Shown: piece after piece, positions 1-12,675 of the stretch | Layout: every line of letters begins with the position of its first letter | How positions within the stretch are numbered: position 1 is the stretch's first letter | NCBI GenBank assembly: GCA_037178975.1 | Contig: JASJZH010000006.1 | Location: 3,658,001-3,722,000 of the forward strand | Reading direction: 5' to 3' | Length of the DNA stretch: 64,000 nt | From: Oscheius tipulae | Taxonomy: Eukaryota > Nematoda > Chromadorea > Rhabditida > Rhabditidae | Notes under the pieces: model-generated | The model's input: the letters and a program-made list of their open reading frames with translations, nothing else | Told to the model about the DNA's origin: nothing | The model's database searches: none | Program-made: the position numbers and the translations under genes

Positions 1-1452
1 TAGACACTGATGAACGGAAAAAGAATGACGAAGCCCAAACTCATTCTGCTCTTGATGTCGATTTTACTGGACAGAAGTTTGCCTTCCTCAAAACGTTTTG
101 GGTACGCTATAAAAAAAATTTAAATAGTTTTCATTTAGCTTTTCATGTGCAATCCAACTTGTATGGCTCTTATTGCTATGCAGACCATCGAAAGCCTGAT
201 CATGAACGGCTACATCACTTTCATTCCAAAACTGTTCGAGAACATGTTTGGATTCTCGAGTAGCATGGCCAGCACCGTCACAGGTCCGATTTTTAGAGAT
301 TGGCGCAAATTGGACAATCTCTGATGTTTAGGCGCAATTGTTGTTCCCATGGGGGTCGTCGGCAGCTGGCTTGGAGGAAAACTGGCGTCGAAAGTTGAAA
401 ACCGAGTGACGTGAGCTTCTAAAAATAAGCTAGACGGGTCATTCTTCAGGTCAATGTTGAAAGTGACGATTGGACTGTTGTTCTTGACACTCATATTTTC
501 GGCCTGCATGGTTCTCCCATGCGAGAGAGGAAAGATTGCTGGAATTAACAGCATGTACACTATTACGGAGTAAGAAAAACGAGTTAACTGAAACTTTGTT
601 CCTAGTTCGGAGATTACTTTGACACAACAGTGCAATGGACAGTGCAATTGTGACAACGTGTTCAACCCAGTCTGTTCTGAGGACAAGAAACTTAGTTACT
701 TGTCGCCGTGTCATGCAGGATGTAGCAGTTCTCCAGTGGGGAGAACCAGCTGCTTTTATATTCACGTTCCAGGACGAGAGCTTTAAATGGAATAGATGCA
801 GCTGTCCAATGCTCAGAAACATCAGTTCTTCCAATGTGAACAAGGGTTGGTGCCCTTCTGACTGCAAAATGACAAAGGTACTTCCTAAAGTTCTTTTAAA
901 ACAACAACACGCTTCAGTATGTCTTTTTCATTCTGTTTTCTCTCGTCTGTTTCTTTGTCTTCGCTACAGCTCCTTTGATTCAGTCCACCTCGATGAAGTG
1001 CGCATCCCTCAATATGTCACAAATCTGATTCAGAATTGTCACTTTCGACCACAGAGATAGCTACATCTGTTTTTCGTGGTTGTGGATGCGAGGGCTTGGC
1101 TCCGTTCCAGGCGCCATTGCATTCGGAATGGTCATAGACAAAACTTGTATCAAATGGACACGATCGTGTGGATCGGATGCTAAATGTGTTCTATATGATT
1201 CTGATATTTTGGGTATTTACATTTTTATATTCAGTGAGTTGAAGTTCGTGTGGATTTGATAACATCTGTTTCAGCATTAGTTACAAAACTTCTTTGCATT
1301 GGTGCACTGTGGGTAACTATTCGCTCTTACATTCCAATGACTTCTACGGGTACAGAAGAAGTAAGAACAATAGTTTGTACCGCTTAGCGAAACATTTTCA
1401 GAACGAGAAGAAAGACGTGCCTTTAAGGAACTTTTCCGAATCTGCAATCTAA
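1..1452 (+). CDS. Organic anion transporter (OATP/SLCO family), 3' part
   Basis: Multi-exon gene whose 5' part lies outside the window. The first visible exon ends at 101 and the stop is at 1450-1452, with AATAAA at 1489-1494. OATPs are 12-helix plasma-membrane carriers for bile acids, hormones and other organic anions. The exons encode, in order, hydrophobic helices (an exon with SLIMNGYITFIPKLFE, then GVVGSWLGGKL), a Cys-rich extracellular Kazal-like domain (CNGQCNCDNVFNPVCS, about 629-690, continuing to NRCSCPMLRN and CPSDCK), and the late helices with GLGSVPGAIAFGMVIDKTC, which matches the OATP C-terminal signature. A 36-nt intron (GTGCGC...TTCAG) near 1000-1035 must be removed to avoid an in-frame TGA. 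The large Cys-rich loop excludes most other MFS families. Which OATP paralogue this is cannot be decided here. Confidence 0.85.
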
Positions 1453-1494
1453 CCGGTCTCCTTTTTCACACATATCAGACATAATTTCAATAAA

Positions 1495-4400
1495 TGAGAT
1501 ACATCTAGTTGTTTCGAGACACGCCTCACCGCACCACTTATTGCGTCACAGCTTGTAATAACCAGCCTTCGTTGCAAATAAGAACCTGATCAGCCCTGTA
1601 GAGGAGCTTGTCACGCTTGTGCGTGAAAAACGCAGATATGCTAATTGCTGCCAATCTGGGTGGCAACGCATCTTCTCTGCCGCCACTGTCGAACAGTTCT
1701 CTCTCTTCGTTTTCATAAATGTCGACAGCAGACAACAGACGTGTAAATTAACTACCACAAGAGGGAGGCATAAGTGTTTTTGTGTTTTTGTAAGACTGGA
1801 TCCCTCACTGTTTTCTGGGACTGTTTGTGGTCCTCCCTGTCTGGCCATCACTTTAAAGCCTTGCTGAAAAGTGACCACCCTTGGACGATCTGCTTGCCAC
1901 TTTCTCTTTCAAATCCAGATGATTTGCAGCTATCGCTTGCTAATCATTTGCACTATCCGCCAGTTCTTGCAGGATTATGCTGGCTGTATGCAGCTACTGT
2001 CAGAGCGTGTCATCTTCTTACTATGAAGATCGTTTCCCTTCTTTTATGCATAACGCTTCAACACGCTGGTCAGCTTTATTATGAAACTGGTATCCAAGTT
2101 CCAAAATGACCACACCCTTTCTTACATATGCGAAATGTCGGCTACTCATTAGGTATAGGCTGCGGTCCATCAGCAGCCTCGCAGATGACTCACTGCAGAT
2201 TTTTGACCGCCTATATTTGTTTCGCAATTGACCACCGCCCTATACTGTCTATCAAAGGTGTCACTTTTCGCAGTAGGAGGTGTTCTCAGGAATTCAGGTG
2301 ACAGATGCCGCTGATTCACTGACTTTGAATACCAATTTGCCCGTTTAGGCGTTCAACCGTTCCTTGACCAGGAAAGAGAGAAAAGGGTCGTGTTTCTTCA
2401 GGAAGCGCATCCAGTCCTTGCCTATAAGAAGCGTACAGTTTACACATCTTTGCTTCCGGTTGTGCTTGAAGAAGATACTTCATGAAGTCGAGAAAGTGAA
2501 AGCTGCAAAACGTTGAGTCACACTGGGTGTGGTCGTCAGATATCCAAGTCTGAATAGCTGGCTTAGGCATATGGATGTGGAAAGAAGTTTCTCGGAAGTG
2601 ACATCATTGTCAGTTCACTAGTCATTGATAGTCCCCCATGTCTCTGCAAGACAATGCAAGCCACACTTTGTCTGTCTAGTTAAAACTTAATGTCCACTAG
2701 CTAGTATCACCATCACCATTTAAGTGTCAACCGTTGCAACGATGCAAGCTTTCCCACTCTCAATACTCATTCCTGTCGTACAAACTCTCTTACCCTCCAG
2801 GTAGTCAATACTTTACTATTTGGTTCAATTTGCAACGATTTTTTGTTTGTGGTTATTACTTTGCGGAAGTCATTTTATAAAAACGACTCTTCTTCATTTC
2901 AAATATCCGGTTTTTGCGTCGTTCCATTTCTACGGAACATCGTCGACCGGAAATGTAGTAAATTTGAAGGTGCGCGTGTCAGTGATAAGATCACACGAAA
3001 CCTATTACGGTATTGAAAATTACCATCCCTGCCATTATGCTTTTTCTTTTGAGAAAGCCGTCAAAAGGTCAACCTGTCCTGCTCTTCCCCTTTTTCTTGT
3101 CACTTAGAGGCTATCTCGACAGTCTTTGATACGAGACGAAGGCTTATCCTATTAGCTGAGACTTACGGAAAGAGGCATTTTGCCATATGCGCAATCAACG
3201 GTGATCGGCACTCAATCAAGGTCCTGTTTCAGAGGACATTCCTCCTGATGACTAAAGCACCGCGCCCACGGGAGCAGATATAACTGCGCGGTAGGGCATC
3301 CTCTGACTCATTACGTTTCCAAACTTCCTCCGACTCCTCCATCTCTTTATGTTGTTTGGTTTGTCCGGACCATTTCCACATAATCTGCCACGCTATTTGC
3401 GCACTATTTGCGGATATACAAGTAGGAACAACAAAAAGCGCGCTTTTACGATCTGTAATTGCTGCAACCTAGAGAGTGTCCTGTCCTCCGGATTACTGTT
3501 GGAATGAAAATGACCGCCTTTACGACCTCGTGCCAGTTTGCGCTTGTCCATATTGTGCAGCTGTATCGTTCAGCTGCTTCTGTACCTCCGCCCCTCCTGA
3601 TCACTTTCAGTTATCTGACCATTCATACGTCGACAACAAGTTTTCAGTCAAATGTTTGACGAACAGTATTCTGCCTTACAGTACTACTCTGCTTATTTGT
3701 CGAAGTAGACGCTCGTCATGATAGGTTGGTCTTTGTCGAGTTTTGTCCGCGTCAATACCGTAGTCTTACTTTATCTGGTGAGATGGTTTTTTTTTCGATT
3801 TTTAGTCCTGTGAAAGTGCGTCCGAAACTGGCTACAGAGCACGACTGTACTTTCGTTTTATCAAATATTTACAGGTACATGGTGCGCAAAGGAGGCCGGT
3901 TGGAGAGATTACAAAAACGGACACTGAGTGAATGGAAGAAAGCTCATCGACGTCCGAAAACTAACAGGTAGAGTAGTTGCAACTTCAATACAGTATTCCA
4001 TTCAGACACAAAAGAAGGCGCCACGAACGAGATGGCAGTATGCATATTGAGCATGTGCTGGCCCACATGGACTCTTTTGTCAGGCCCCGGTTTGGATGAT
4101 AATCTTGGCTCAGCTCCACCCTCATATTTGTAGTCACTTGTTGTCTTGCTGTTTTTACTTGTCTCCACGGCGGCCATGTGGCTGTGATGCGCAATGACCA
4201 TAATCCCGAGAGTCTTTCACCCCTGATAGCTTTACCCTATGTAAGCTTTGTCTTCTCATCACTCTTCCTTACACAATCTCTACTCAACGTCATGGACGCC
4301 CCCTTGGCTTATTGAACTCCCCGAGACTTCTTTTGTTAACTCCGCCTCTCCGTATTGTTCTTAACACCTCATATTTCATGCTTCTCAAACTTCCGAGAAA

Positions 4401-5330
4401 CTCCTCTCTTTCCGGTCTGTGATATATGTGCCTTGCAATAAATATCCCTACTAGCAGTATATCCGGTCCCCAAAGTTCAATTCATCACTGAAAACAAAAG
4501 TTTTTGTTGCAAAATTGCTCCGATTGCCTGCAATGGCTTTTTGATGTCATCCTCAAACTGTCTGCAAAAGTACCGCACTTTTGCTTGCGTTTGAGGACAA
4601 CGCTAACAGTTTTTTACATGTATCGAATCTTACACCGCCTTCCAGAACTAAATTAGTCCTTTTTTCCTAGTGGTAGCTCACAGGGGGTTACTTTTCTATC
4701 TATTCTGTGTTAGATGCCGCACGAGTCTAAATAGAAAATCGCAAAATAGGTAAGGAGTGGCTACGTATCAAACAAACATTCAAAAAACTAGTCGAAGCAA
4801 AGACATACTACAACATCATTCTTCTCTCATCTCGTCTTCTCTTTTACATCAAGTCATCGTAGCATTTTTTGTAGCTCAGATGTTTAACAAATCTTCCATC
4901 ATTGTTTCGTATTCAAAACAAAACATTGAATGACTTCTTTTGGTTGGAAAGTTTTGTGCTCAAAAAGCAGATGTCCAAGTGTGACAGATTCGAGGCTTTA
5001 AGTGTTTGTGCTCCCAGAAGTGCGACATCAAAATGCAGACATTGAAACAATAGACAAACATGTAGCATTCGATCACTCTAATCCCCGGAAGGATTATCTA
5101 TCTCACTCAAAAAAAGAGCCACACCCAAAATTGGGGTATCAAGTAAAACCGCCCACCCTCGTCACGACGTTGACGTGCTTATCTTTGGGAGCAACTGACA
5201 TCACAAAACTATATTTTGGCAGTAGTTATGAACTCAATCTCAATGGCTCGTCTCAATATTCTTCTGTTTCCTTCCAGAGGCTATTTGTCTAGATACTAAT
5301 ATTGCGTACTCCCGCCTCCGGGCTAATGCG
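1495..5330. other. Gene-free interval between OATP and flp-11
   Basis: About 3.8 kb with only short open frames of no recognisable composition and no convincing exon chains. It probably contains the upstream regulatory region of the neuropeptide gene that follows. Nothing else could be supported. Confidence 0.5.
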
Positions 5331-5376
5331 CCGTATTTAAGGTACAGCGCCCGCCCCACTTGCATTGAAACCCCAG

Positions 5377-5848
5377 ATGGCTTCTACTCTCTCCGTCGCC
5401 CTTTTTGCTCTCTGCATCGTCGCCATCATGGCACAGTATGACGACATCGAGTAAGTCCAGCTTGGTATCAAAAATACGGTAACTGTTTCCAGAACCGAGA
5501 AGAGGGCGATGCGCAATGCGTTGGTGAGGTTCGGACGAGCTAGTGGTGGAGCTCGTAACGCTCTTGTCAGGTAAGTCTTGATTCTTCATGATAGCCTGTT
5601 CATCAATTCGATCACGTTCAACCAACGGTTCAGATTTGGAAAGCGGTCATCAGGCGACTTGTACGACCAATACGAATCCTCCATGCAGGACAAGAGAAAT
5701 GGAGCACCACAGCCCTTCGGTATGTGTAAAACGTATGCCTGTACCAAATACGCAAATTTCAGTAAGGTTCGGCCGATCAGGACGACTTGAGCACATGCAC
5801 GACATTCTCTCCACTCTACAGAAGCTGGAAATGGCCAACTCGAAGTAA
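5377..5848 (+). CDS. flp-11: FMRFamide-like neuropeptide precursor FLP-11
   Basis: Four exons: 5377-5450, 5493-5570, 5634-5719 and 5763-5848, all with GT/AG borders and consistent phase. The product starts with a signal peptide (MASTLSVALFALCIVAIMAQ). The prohormone yields RFG-ending peptides bounded by basic cleavage sites: AMRNALVRFG, ASGGARNALVRFG and NGAPQPFVRFG. A non-RFamide spacer peptide (SSGDLYDQYESSMQD) lies between KR sites. C-terminal Gly would be converted to amide. These peptides match C. elegans flp-11 (AMRNALVRF, ASGGMRNALVRF and NGAPQPFVRF amides, from memory), which is known as the sleep-promoting peptide gene of the RIS neuron. The second peptide differs by Met to Ala. AATAAA lies at 5893-5898, and a TATTTAA-like box lies about 45 nt upstream of the ATG. 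Confidence 0.95.
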
Positions 5849-6072
5849 ACCATAATTTATTTTCGGCTGTAGAGCGTTTGGGTTAACTTTTAAATAAACT
5901 TGGTGTTAATATTTATTCGTCTTAATTTTGACCCGTCAGAATTATGTTGGCTTGATGGGCTGGTAGAGCATAGGATTGATACTACAGTGCTTCGTGTCAA
6001 GCGTTGGGGTGTATGGAAAGATTTTGGAGGATTGGAAGCCCCAATGGTCAATCAGTGATCTGTTGAGAAGAC

Positions 6073-7628
6073 TCAGTCTGAAAGTAGCATGTATTCTGGT
6101 TTCCAATATCTCTTCCACCTTTTGTCAGTCAGACCCATAAGGAAGTTCTGATAACCTTTTCTGATGGCATGTGGTTCTAATATGGCCATCCACAGAACAT
6201 ATCCCGTGGCAAACGTGTAGATGAGATGATCTCCATGAGGCACATATGGCAGTTTCCCTCTGTCTGCCATGTCACAATACCACGCCTAAATTTTTGTTCT
6301 TTGTGTGGCTAATGGAAGTAAACCTCGATTCCTTTCCATAATGTGTACATGGCAATAGTTACATTAGGCGAAACGGCCATTGAAACTGACGAGAATGCTA
6401 TAGAGGAGATGTTCTTGACGGAATCTGGGAGATCGGTATGATGATTCATTGTGCATCGGCTTGCCTAAATCTTCTTGTTGGAAAAAAGTAGTTAAAGAAC
6501 TTACATGGAATAGGAACGGCATTAAGCCAAAGAAGAGAGGAATCTTCATGTTACTGCTCGAGAAAATGGCGCTCAAAACTTTCGTCGGTTTTGTGAATAC
6601 GTTTTTCAGGTTTCTAATCAGCAGAAGAGCAGAACTTATTCCAAACCCTACACTGAAGTTTTTGACAAAGGCCTAAAAGATAGAGTGTCAACTGAAAATT
6701 AAACACTACCTCTCCAGCCACGCTGACGCAGGAGTGGTCATGATCACACTTTTCTGACTTTGGGTACTGAGTGCGAAGATCGTATAAGAACTCTTGGAAA
6801 GCAGTTGGCAACTTTGTAGAATTGATTATTTCTTTTGAAGGCTCCAGTTTGTGTGTAATTCTGAAAGTTATGTTCATGTTAAATCTGCACTTTTTTACGA
6901 TAAAAAATTCTTCAAAGAATCACTGAGCCTTCCTTGGCTGTAGAGGTACATAAACAACATGAGTCCTCCAGCAAATGGAACACATTCACCGTATTTCATC
7001 CGGAACATGTACCCATGATGAACAGCTTGCCGGTATAAAGTTTCGGAAGCCTAGAATGAGGTAAGACTAATTGAATAGGACAGCCGTACCAGGTTTGCAA
7101 GATAGAGGGCCAGAGCAGGCCTTCGACTTTTCTTTTCCACCATCAAAGCAAAAAAGCTGGCTAACATACTACTCAAGCCACCATACGTGAATGGTGTGAA
7201 GAAACCGAGGACAGCTCTGAAGTACATAGGTTATTCACGCCTGTGTTCCGACCTTAGTCGACATATGAAGAAAAGATATAGGACGAGATTCATCGTAAGG
7301 AAGCAACTTGACTGAATTGTATCCCTAATATATCGTTTCCAGTCAACCTTTCGAGGATCCTTTTTGGCTACCATTGTTGCAATCTTGAAAAGACTTTCCA
7401 TTAGGAAAACAACAGGGAAACTTACAAAATAGAATAATCCGTAAGTTTTTAAACTGTAACGAAGTGCTGCAGGAACAGCCACCTAAAAACGACTGTTTGT
7501 ATCTCAATTCAAATACCCACCAGAAACGCTTTATAGCATTCTGGTTCCCAGGTGTGAGCTACTTCGTAGCAACTTCCGTGTAGGATCTGACACCCACATT
7601 CATGTGCAAGTTTGGAGAGTATCGACAT
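6073..7628 (-). CDS. TMEM135-like transmembrane protein
   Basis: Multi-exon minus-strand gene. The ATG at 7628 directly follows an AG acceptor on the coding strand, consistent with a trans-splice or 5'-UTR splice site. The stop is at 6073-6075. The N-terminal exon has a Cys-rich segment with [16 protein letters not shown], followed by [16 protein letters not shown]. This corresponds to the TMEM135 N-terminus (CYEIGHTWHPSC... then SLKIYAPLYLI in human). The last exon has [20 protein letters not shown], matching the conserved GKVPYFPHADTIIY region of the human protein. TMEM135 proteins are multi-pass proteins linked to mitochondrial and peroxisomal dynamics and fat metabolism, and the C. elegans homologue has been tied to fat storage and cold tolerance. 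Several internal exons (for example 7231-7482) carry hydrophobic helices. Internal exon borders were not all fixed. Confidence 0.82.
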
Positions 7629-8281
7629 CTAAAGATAGAATATAGAAAAGTAAGGAGCAAAGAAGTGACAGACACGGAACCAGATAGAAAGTGCTTCTTC
7701 CTGCACAGAACAGTCTACGGAGTAGTCTCGTTTAGCTTAGGTACCTCTGATAAAACTACAGGCAGCCGTCAAAACATGCGCCATCACGCCATGTGCGGGT
7801 CACTCCAAAGACCATGTCCATAAAACCGTACCTCGTTTTAATATCACACAGTAAGTCACAATATTGCACAGATATGAATGAAAGGAATTATGCTACAGAA
7901 AATTTGCAGGTTATTGAGAGAATATAATTAGAGTGCGTTGGGGACTACACCGTGACACGCTATCACAGACTCCACAGGGCACTAATCAATGCAACCAATC
8001 GAGAAAGGTCGCAACCACCTAATAGAACAATACAATGAAAAGGAGAATGAGATATAAGTTGCCAGAAAAGGCCAAATATTTAAGCCGTATCCGCAACCGG
8101 TTCTTCGTCTTCTTCGTTGATAATGGCTTCTCGATCACTTTCTGCAACATTTTTCTATAAGACTTTCACAACGCAACGTTCTAGCTGCTGTGAGCTTTTC
8201 AAGTTGTCTTTTGTCAATTTTTACAAGAGAAACCATTTTTTTAAAATGGCCAGTTAGAATTTTTTTCTTTGGGAATCGACT

Positions 8282-10199
8282 TCAGCTAATATGAAGCAAC
8301 ATATTAATGAAACTGCCTTTTCTAAAACGCATACCTTCTCGTTGTCTGAGTCTTTGACCGATAGAAGATGGAAGCAGGGAGATCAGTACAATAAGAGCGA
8401 GAACAAGACATGCTCCGGGAACGTAGACCATGACATTCCTATAGAAAATGGAGCAGATAAAGTGACTCTTGCTCGGACTGAAATAAATCTTATAGAAAAT
8501 TTTGGAGTATAAACTCACTCGCAACTAGGATTGAAAAGCTCGATGATTTGATAGGCGATTCCGTTGGCCAGCTTGTCGGCAAAGCTCATAGCTCCGTAGA
8601 CGAACGCGCCACTTTCCTAGAATGGGTGAATAATTGAACATTAATTGTTCATACCGTATTTTTGTTGATTAGATCAGCCGTAACCGACAGCGAGGTGATG
8701 AGGAGAATTGCTTGACAGATTCCAATAAAAAATGAGACCACGTAGAGAGAGTAGACATTCAGAGGGAAGTACATCCAGACGCAGGTACCAATTCCGATGA
8801 GGATTCCAACAGAGAGCAGTCCCTGATCAATATTACTTTGAAACATAAAAAACATCTTTACCTTTTTGTTGATTTTGTCGTTGATGGATGGAACAGTTTT
8901 AATTAGAGAAACCAAAAAGGATGCGATGTAGGAGATCATTGGAAGGATGGCTACGTAGCTCTTGTCCATGTCTTGAGTAAGAGTCACATAGAAGGGAAAG
9001 TAGACTTGTGAAATGTTAACGTAGAGTCTAGCTAGCATGTATAGTAAGGCAATCTCAATCACAACTTAATAAAACAAAGTGATTCTCCTACCTGATAGAA
9101 TTGTAGGTGACCGAACCAGCTCGTCCAATGCATTCTGACCAATTCACTGGCATCCGAAGAGAATGAGTTGAGTCTACTGAAATGTGGAAGTTTCAGACGG
9201 GAAAAAAAAGTTTACCTGTATCTGCGCTGTCTCTGAGGTTCCCTAGTAATGGCATAGAAGATTACAGAAACGGCAAGACCAGCAATCACAACCATGAAGG
9301 CGGCTGTCTATAGAATTGAGCTTAAAATGAACACATGAAGAGCATACTCTGAAATGGGTGAAATCCCACGGTCCAATTGATGTTTTTCCGTTATTTTCGG
9401 ATAGAAACCATGCCAAAATCACGAAGACGGCGAGATTGGCTATGACAGTGAAGGCGTATCTCAGCGAGTTCATGGTTGTTCTGCTCGAATCCAAAGAAGT
9501 CAGTTCAGGAATCAGCGCCAGGTGTGAAATCTGTTATTTAACTTAAAAAAAGTCAAACTTTAGAATACCTGAACCGAGGCCCATCCAAATTGGAACAACA
9601 TAATGAAGGGCACGAACCAAGCGACTTTGTACCATTCGGAAGTCGACTCTGAACACACGAAGCAGTGGTTGAAAATGAACGGAAAAGAAACGGTCACACA
9701 GATTGTACCTAAACAAAAGGCTTGAAACAGTGGAAGGTAAACGGAACCGATTATGTGCCATGACATTCTTCGTCCAATTTTGTCCATGAAAGAGGGTAGA
9801 ATGTTTGAATCGCTCCATATTCCGACAATGGGAGTTGAAACAGCATCTGTGGCCTGACAAAATCTGATAATACAGAATATGAATTATTGTCTACCTGTCC
9901 AATGAGCATCAGGAGTCCAGCATGAGAGCTACGGAATTTAAGTACTTTTTCCAGAAAGATCATGAGATATGTGAACCACATGCTGGCACAGAGATCATTG
10001 TAGAAGTGTCCAACACCTGAAAAAGCGCAAATAAAAGTTATAGAAAAAGGTAAACCATATCCGAACTTTTGACACCAAGTGATGTCGTGGTCGACATGAC
10101 GTCTTCTTCTGCCAATCTAAAAGGATAGAAAGGCATCTAGTTTAGCAATACCTCTGGAGAATCTCCTCGAACCGGCTGAACATCAATTTCTTCGTCCAT
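8282..10199 (-). CDS. MFSD12-like lysosomal transporter (major facilitator family)
   Basis: Multi-exon minus-strand gene, ATG at 10199 and stop at 8282-8284. The cytosolic N-terminus ([16 protein letters not shown]) precedes helix 1 with [20 protein letters not shown], nearly identical to human MFSD12 ([19 protein letters not shown]). Later exons have GQVAD.. then [39 protein letters not shown], and [20 protein letters not shown], each matching MFSD12 order and spacing. The family belongs to the sugar/glycoside-cation symporter-like MFS branch. Human MFSD12 is needed for cysteine import into lysosomes and melanosomes. The substrate here is inferred only from homology. The last exon ends with a helix and a short basic tail. 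The gene lies 650 bp downstream of the TMEM135-like gene's start, on the same strand, so the two are transcribed in the same direction as separate units. Confidence 0.85.
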
Positions 10200-11059
10200 T
10201 TAAGACTGAAGAAATGAGCAACAATAAACAATTTGAATGCAGCAGATGACTAGGAAGGCGTATTCGCGCGCTTCGGTTAACAAGTTGACCTAGTGCAGCC
10301 TCGCGCACCTCCCCAAGTAAAAGCTACTCCAAAAAAATGCTTCTGATTTACCAAATCGATATGAAAAATAAATGGAAGCAGAAAAGTCGAAATGTAGAGT
10401 GTAGGTGTAACGTGATACGCTATGTTTATTATCGTCTAGCTGAATTCGCACAAGATAAACGCTATATTCACACCAAGATTTCGATATGCTGCTTAATAGT
10501 AAGTATCAAAACAGTGCAAAAAAAAACACATGGCTCGACGAAAAAAATGAGGCACAATACAAAAGTTGAGTTGTGATCCAATGAACTTTATGAGTCACAT
10601 AGATAAACAGAGAGTAGAACAAGTTGCAGTGTTAGTGGTGGTAGAACTATCCAGTGGACATTGGCATGTCATTATGTTTGAGTCAGGATAAACTTGATAA
10701 TTTGATGCCTCAGTCGGTTTGAACATGTTCAGAGCTTGTTTAACACATAAAACTTGCTTTCTGTTGCCGTCACGTTAACTTCTTCCCTTTTGCTTCGATT
10801 GCTAACAACAAGGTCAAGTTTCAAAGTCTGTTTTGTGTCTGTGGGACAATCACTTCCATGTGCTGTCGAACAGGCCCAGACTGCCAATATTGACATTGCC
10901 GCATCTCACCTGACTCATGCTCAGCGGTTGTTTCTTTTACTTTTTGGTTCAAACGAACCTATAAAGTACAACCACGAACATTGTCCCAGTCATGAGTGAC
11001 TCTTATCTCACAGCACAAATCACCGATTCCTATCTGGATCATTGAATATTGTTACAGAT
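10200..11059. other. Intergenic interval before the nuclear-receptor array
   Basis: The MFSD12-like gene and the first receptor diverge from this 860-bp AT-rich interval, so it should contain both promoters. No exon was recognised. An AG acceptor (TTACAG) directly precedes the receptor ATG. Confidence 0.5.
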
Positions 11060-12529
11060 ATGTCCAAGTGTCTTATTTGCTGTGTCCCGAACAATGGGTT
11101 ACACTTTGGAATTAATTGCTGCCGTCCGTGTTCGGCCTTCTTCAGAAGGTCTATGCAGTTAAAACTGACATATAAATGTCAGAAGCAAAGCAGATGTGAT
11201 GTTAGTCTGAGTAAGTTGTCATCTTTCATCAGTCAAATTGGTTTCAGCAAATCGTTATTCTTGTCGGTTCTGTAGACTCAAAAAGTGCTACGAAGTTGGA
11301 TTGGGGCAGCATAGTATGTATACTTTTTTCTAGTCACAATTGACATTAATTCAGCTGTGCCACTCGAACCTGAAGTTCCTTCCGATTCACAAGATGGCAG
11401 CATTGCATCTGAATCCAGTTCAAATGATCAAGTGCCTGTTCTTTCACGAAAAGCAAAAAAAAGAAAGTTTAATTGTGACGTTGAAACATTCAGGAAGAAA
11501 ATTAACGACGTTTTCAACAAAGTGATACTCTTCCTCAATTTTTTGAATGACACTGTTATAGAAGCCATCATCGTTAATCTCTCTTTCGATACCGTTAGGA
11601 ATTTGTCAGCAGGCATTGCTCGCATATGAAAAGCTTCTGGAGAAATGGCCTAATTGTACAAAAGAAAAGGTTTATCTTTCGAAACTTTTTGTTTCACTGC
11701 ATTTAGGTAACCTTCTCGTTCGATTTTGACATTGTAAAGCATGTCAATATGTCTTACTCTCAGCTGGACTTCATTGCTCATTTTTGTATGTCGATCAGGC
11801 AATTTTCCGAGCTCCCGATCTCTGCGAAGGTAGGCTTCTAATTGTTGAACTTACTTAGATTTCTAGTGGCTTCTTTTCAAAAACTTTTGGACAAAATTCT
11901 ATGAGATTGAAAGAACTTTCACAACCTGCCAGCTACTGGGGAACGACAGAGAAACTTATCTATACGTTACATTTGAAGGAGTAGCAGTCAATTTGTTTAA
12001 AAACCACATTCCAGATCTTTCCAATATTTTGAATACAAGCATTGAAGGAATGACCAAGTAAGAAAGTCTTTTAATGATTTGTATTGGAATAGTTTACTAG
12101 GCCCTACCCAAACAAGAATTAAACAGCAGTTTGTTGATCCGTTCAAAGCGTATCGCCCTGACTTGTTTGAGATGATTTACATAATGATGGACTGTCTTTG
12201 GACGCTACCAGGTACTGTCTTTGCGCTTCAAATACCCTTTTGCAGACACTTCAGAAGTAGATGCCGCCAGTGAAGAAATTATTACTACTGTGAAAGAACA
12301 CTTGGCAGAGGAGTTGTACAGTTACTATTTGTTGGAAAAACGGGAGAAGAATTATGCTAGCCGGATCTACAAGCTACAATCTCTTGTGATTGGAGCAAAC
12401 GTATGTTTAAAAAAACATACCATGCTATGACGCTTTCAGGAAGTTGCGGCTATCCGTAAGGAAGATGGCTATGTGGATGCTATGTTCAAAATCTTCAAGC
12501 ACGACTTCTTTTTGAATGATCTCAAATAA
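11060..12529 (+). CDS. Nuclear hormone receptor 1 of tandem array
   Basis: ATG at 11060 just after a TTACAG acceptor, stop at 12527-12529, AATAAA overlapping the stop. The first exon encodes the first zinc finger and recognition helix: CLICCVPNNGLHFGINCC, then RPCSAFFRRSMQLKL. The next exon completes the second finger (NRYSCRFCRLKKCYEVGLG). All eight zinc cysteines of a C4 finger are present. The P-box is CRPCSAFF, the divergent type of nematode supplementary receptors (HNF4-derived), not the canonical CEGCKGFF. The ligand-binding region contains PFKAYRPDLFEMIYIMMDCL and KNYASRIYKLQ, and ends KIFKHDFFLNDLK. The protein is a predicted DNA-binding nuclear transcription factor; ligand and targets are unknown. 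The next receptor starts 147 bp downstream. Confidence 0.88.
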
Positions 12530-12675
12530 ACATTCGGCAAATATCAAAACTTTTTTCATTTGTCAGTCCAAATCCAAATACTTGAATCGTATGTTCTGTC
12601 AAAGTACTATTGATTTAGATCGTCCAGTCGTTACGTCCTTATCAGAAGATTGAAAGTGATTCCTTGGTCTTTAGG

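Noticed and set aside
970-1060. In-frame TGA in the OATP gene as a sign of pseudogenisation
   Set aside because: A 36-nt GTGCGC...TTCAG intron removes the stop and joins the conserved helices in phase.
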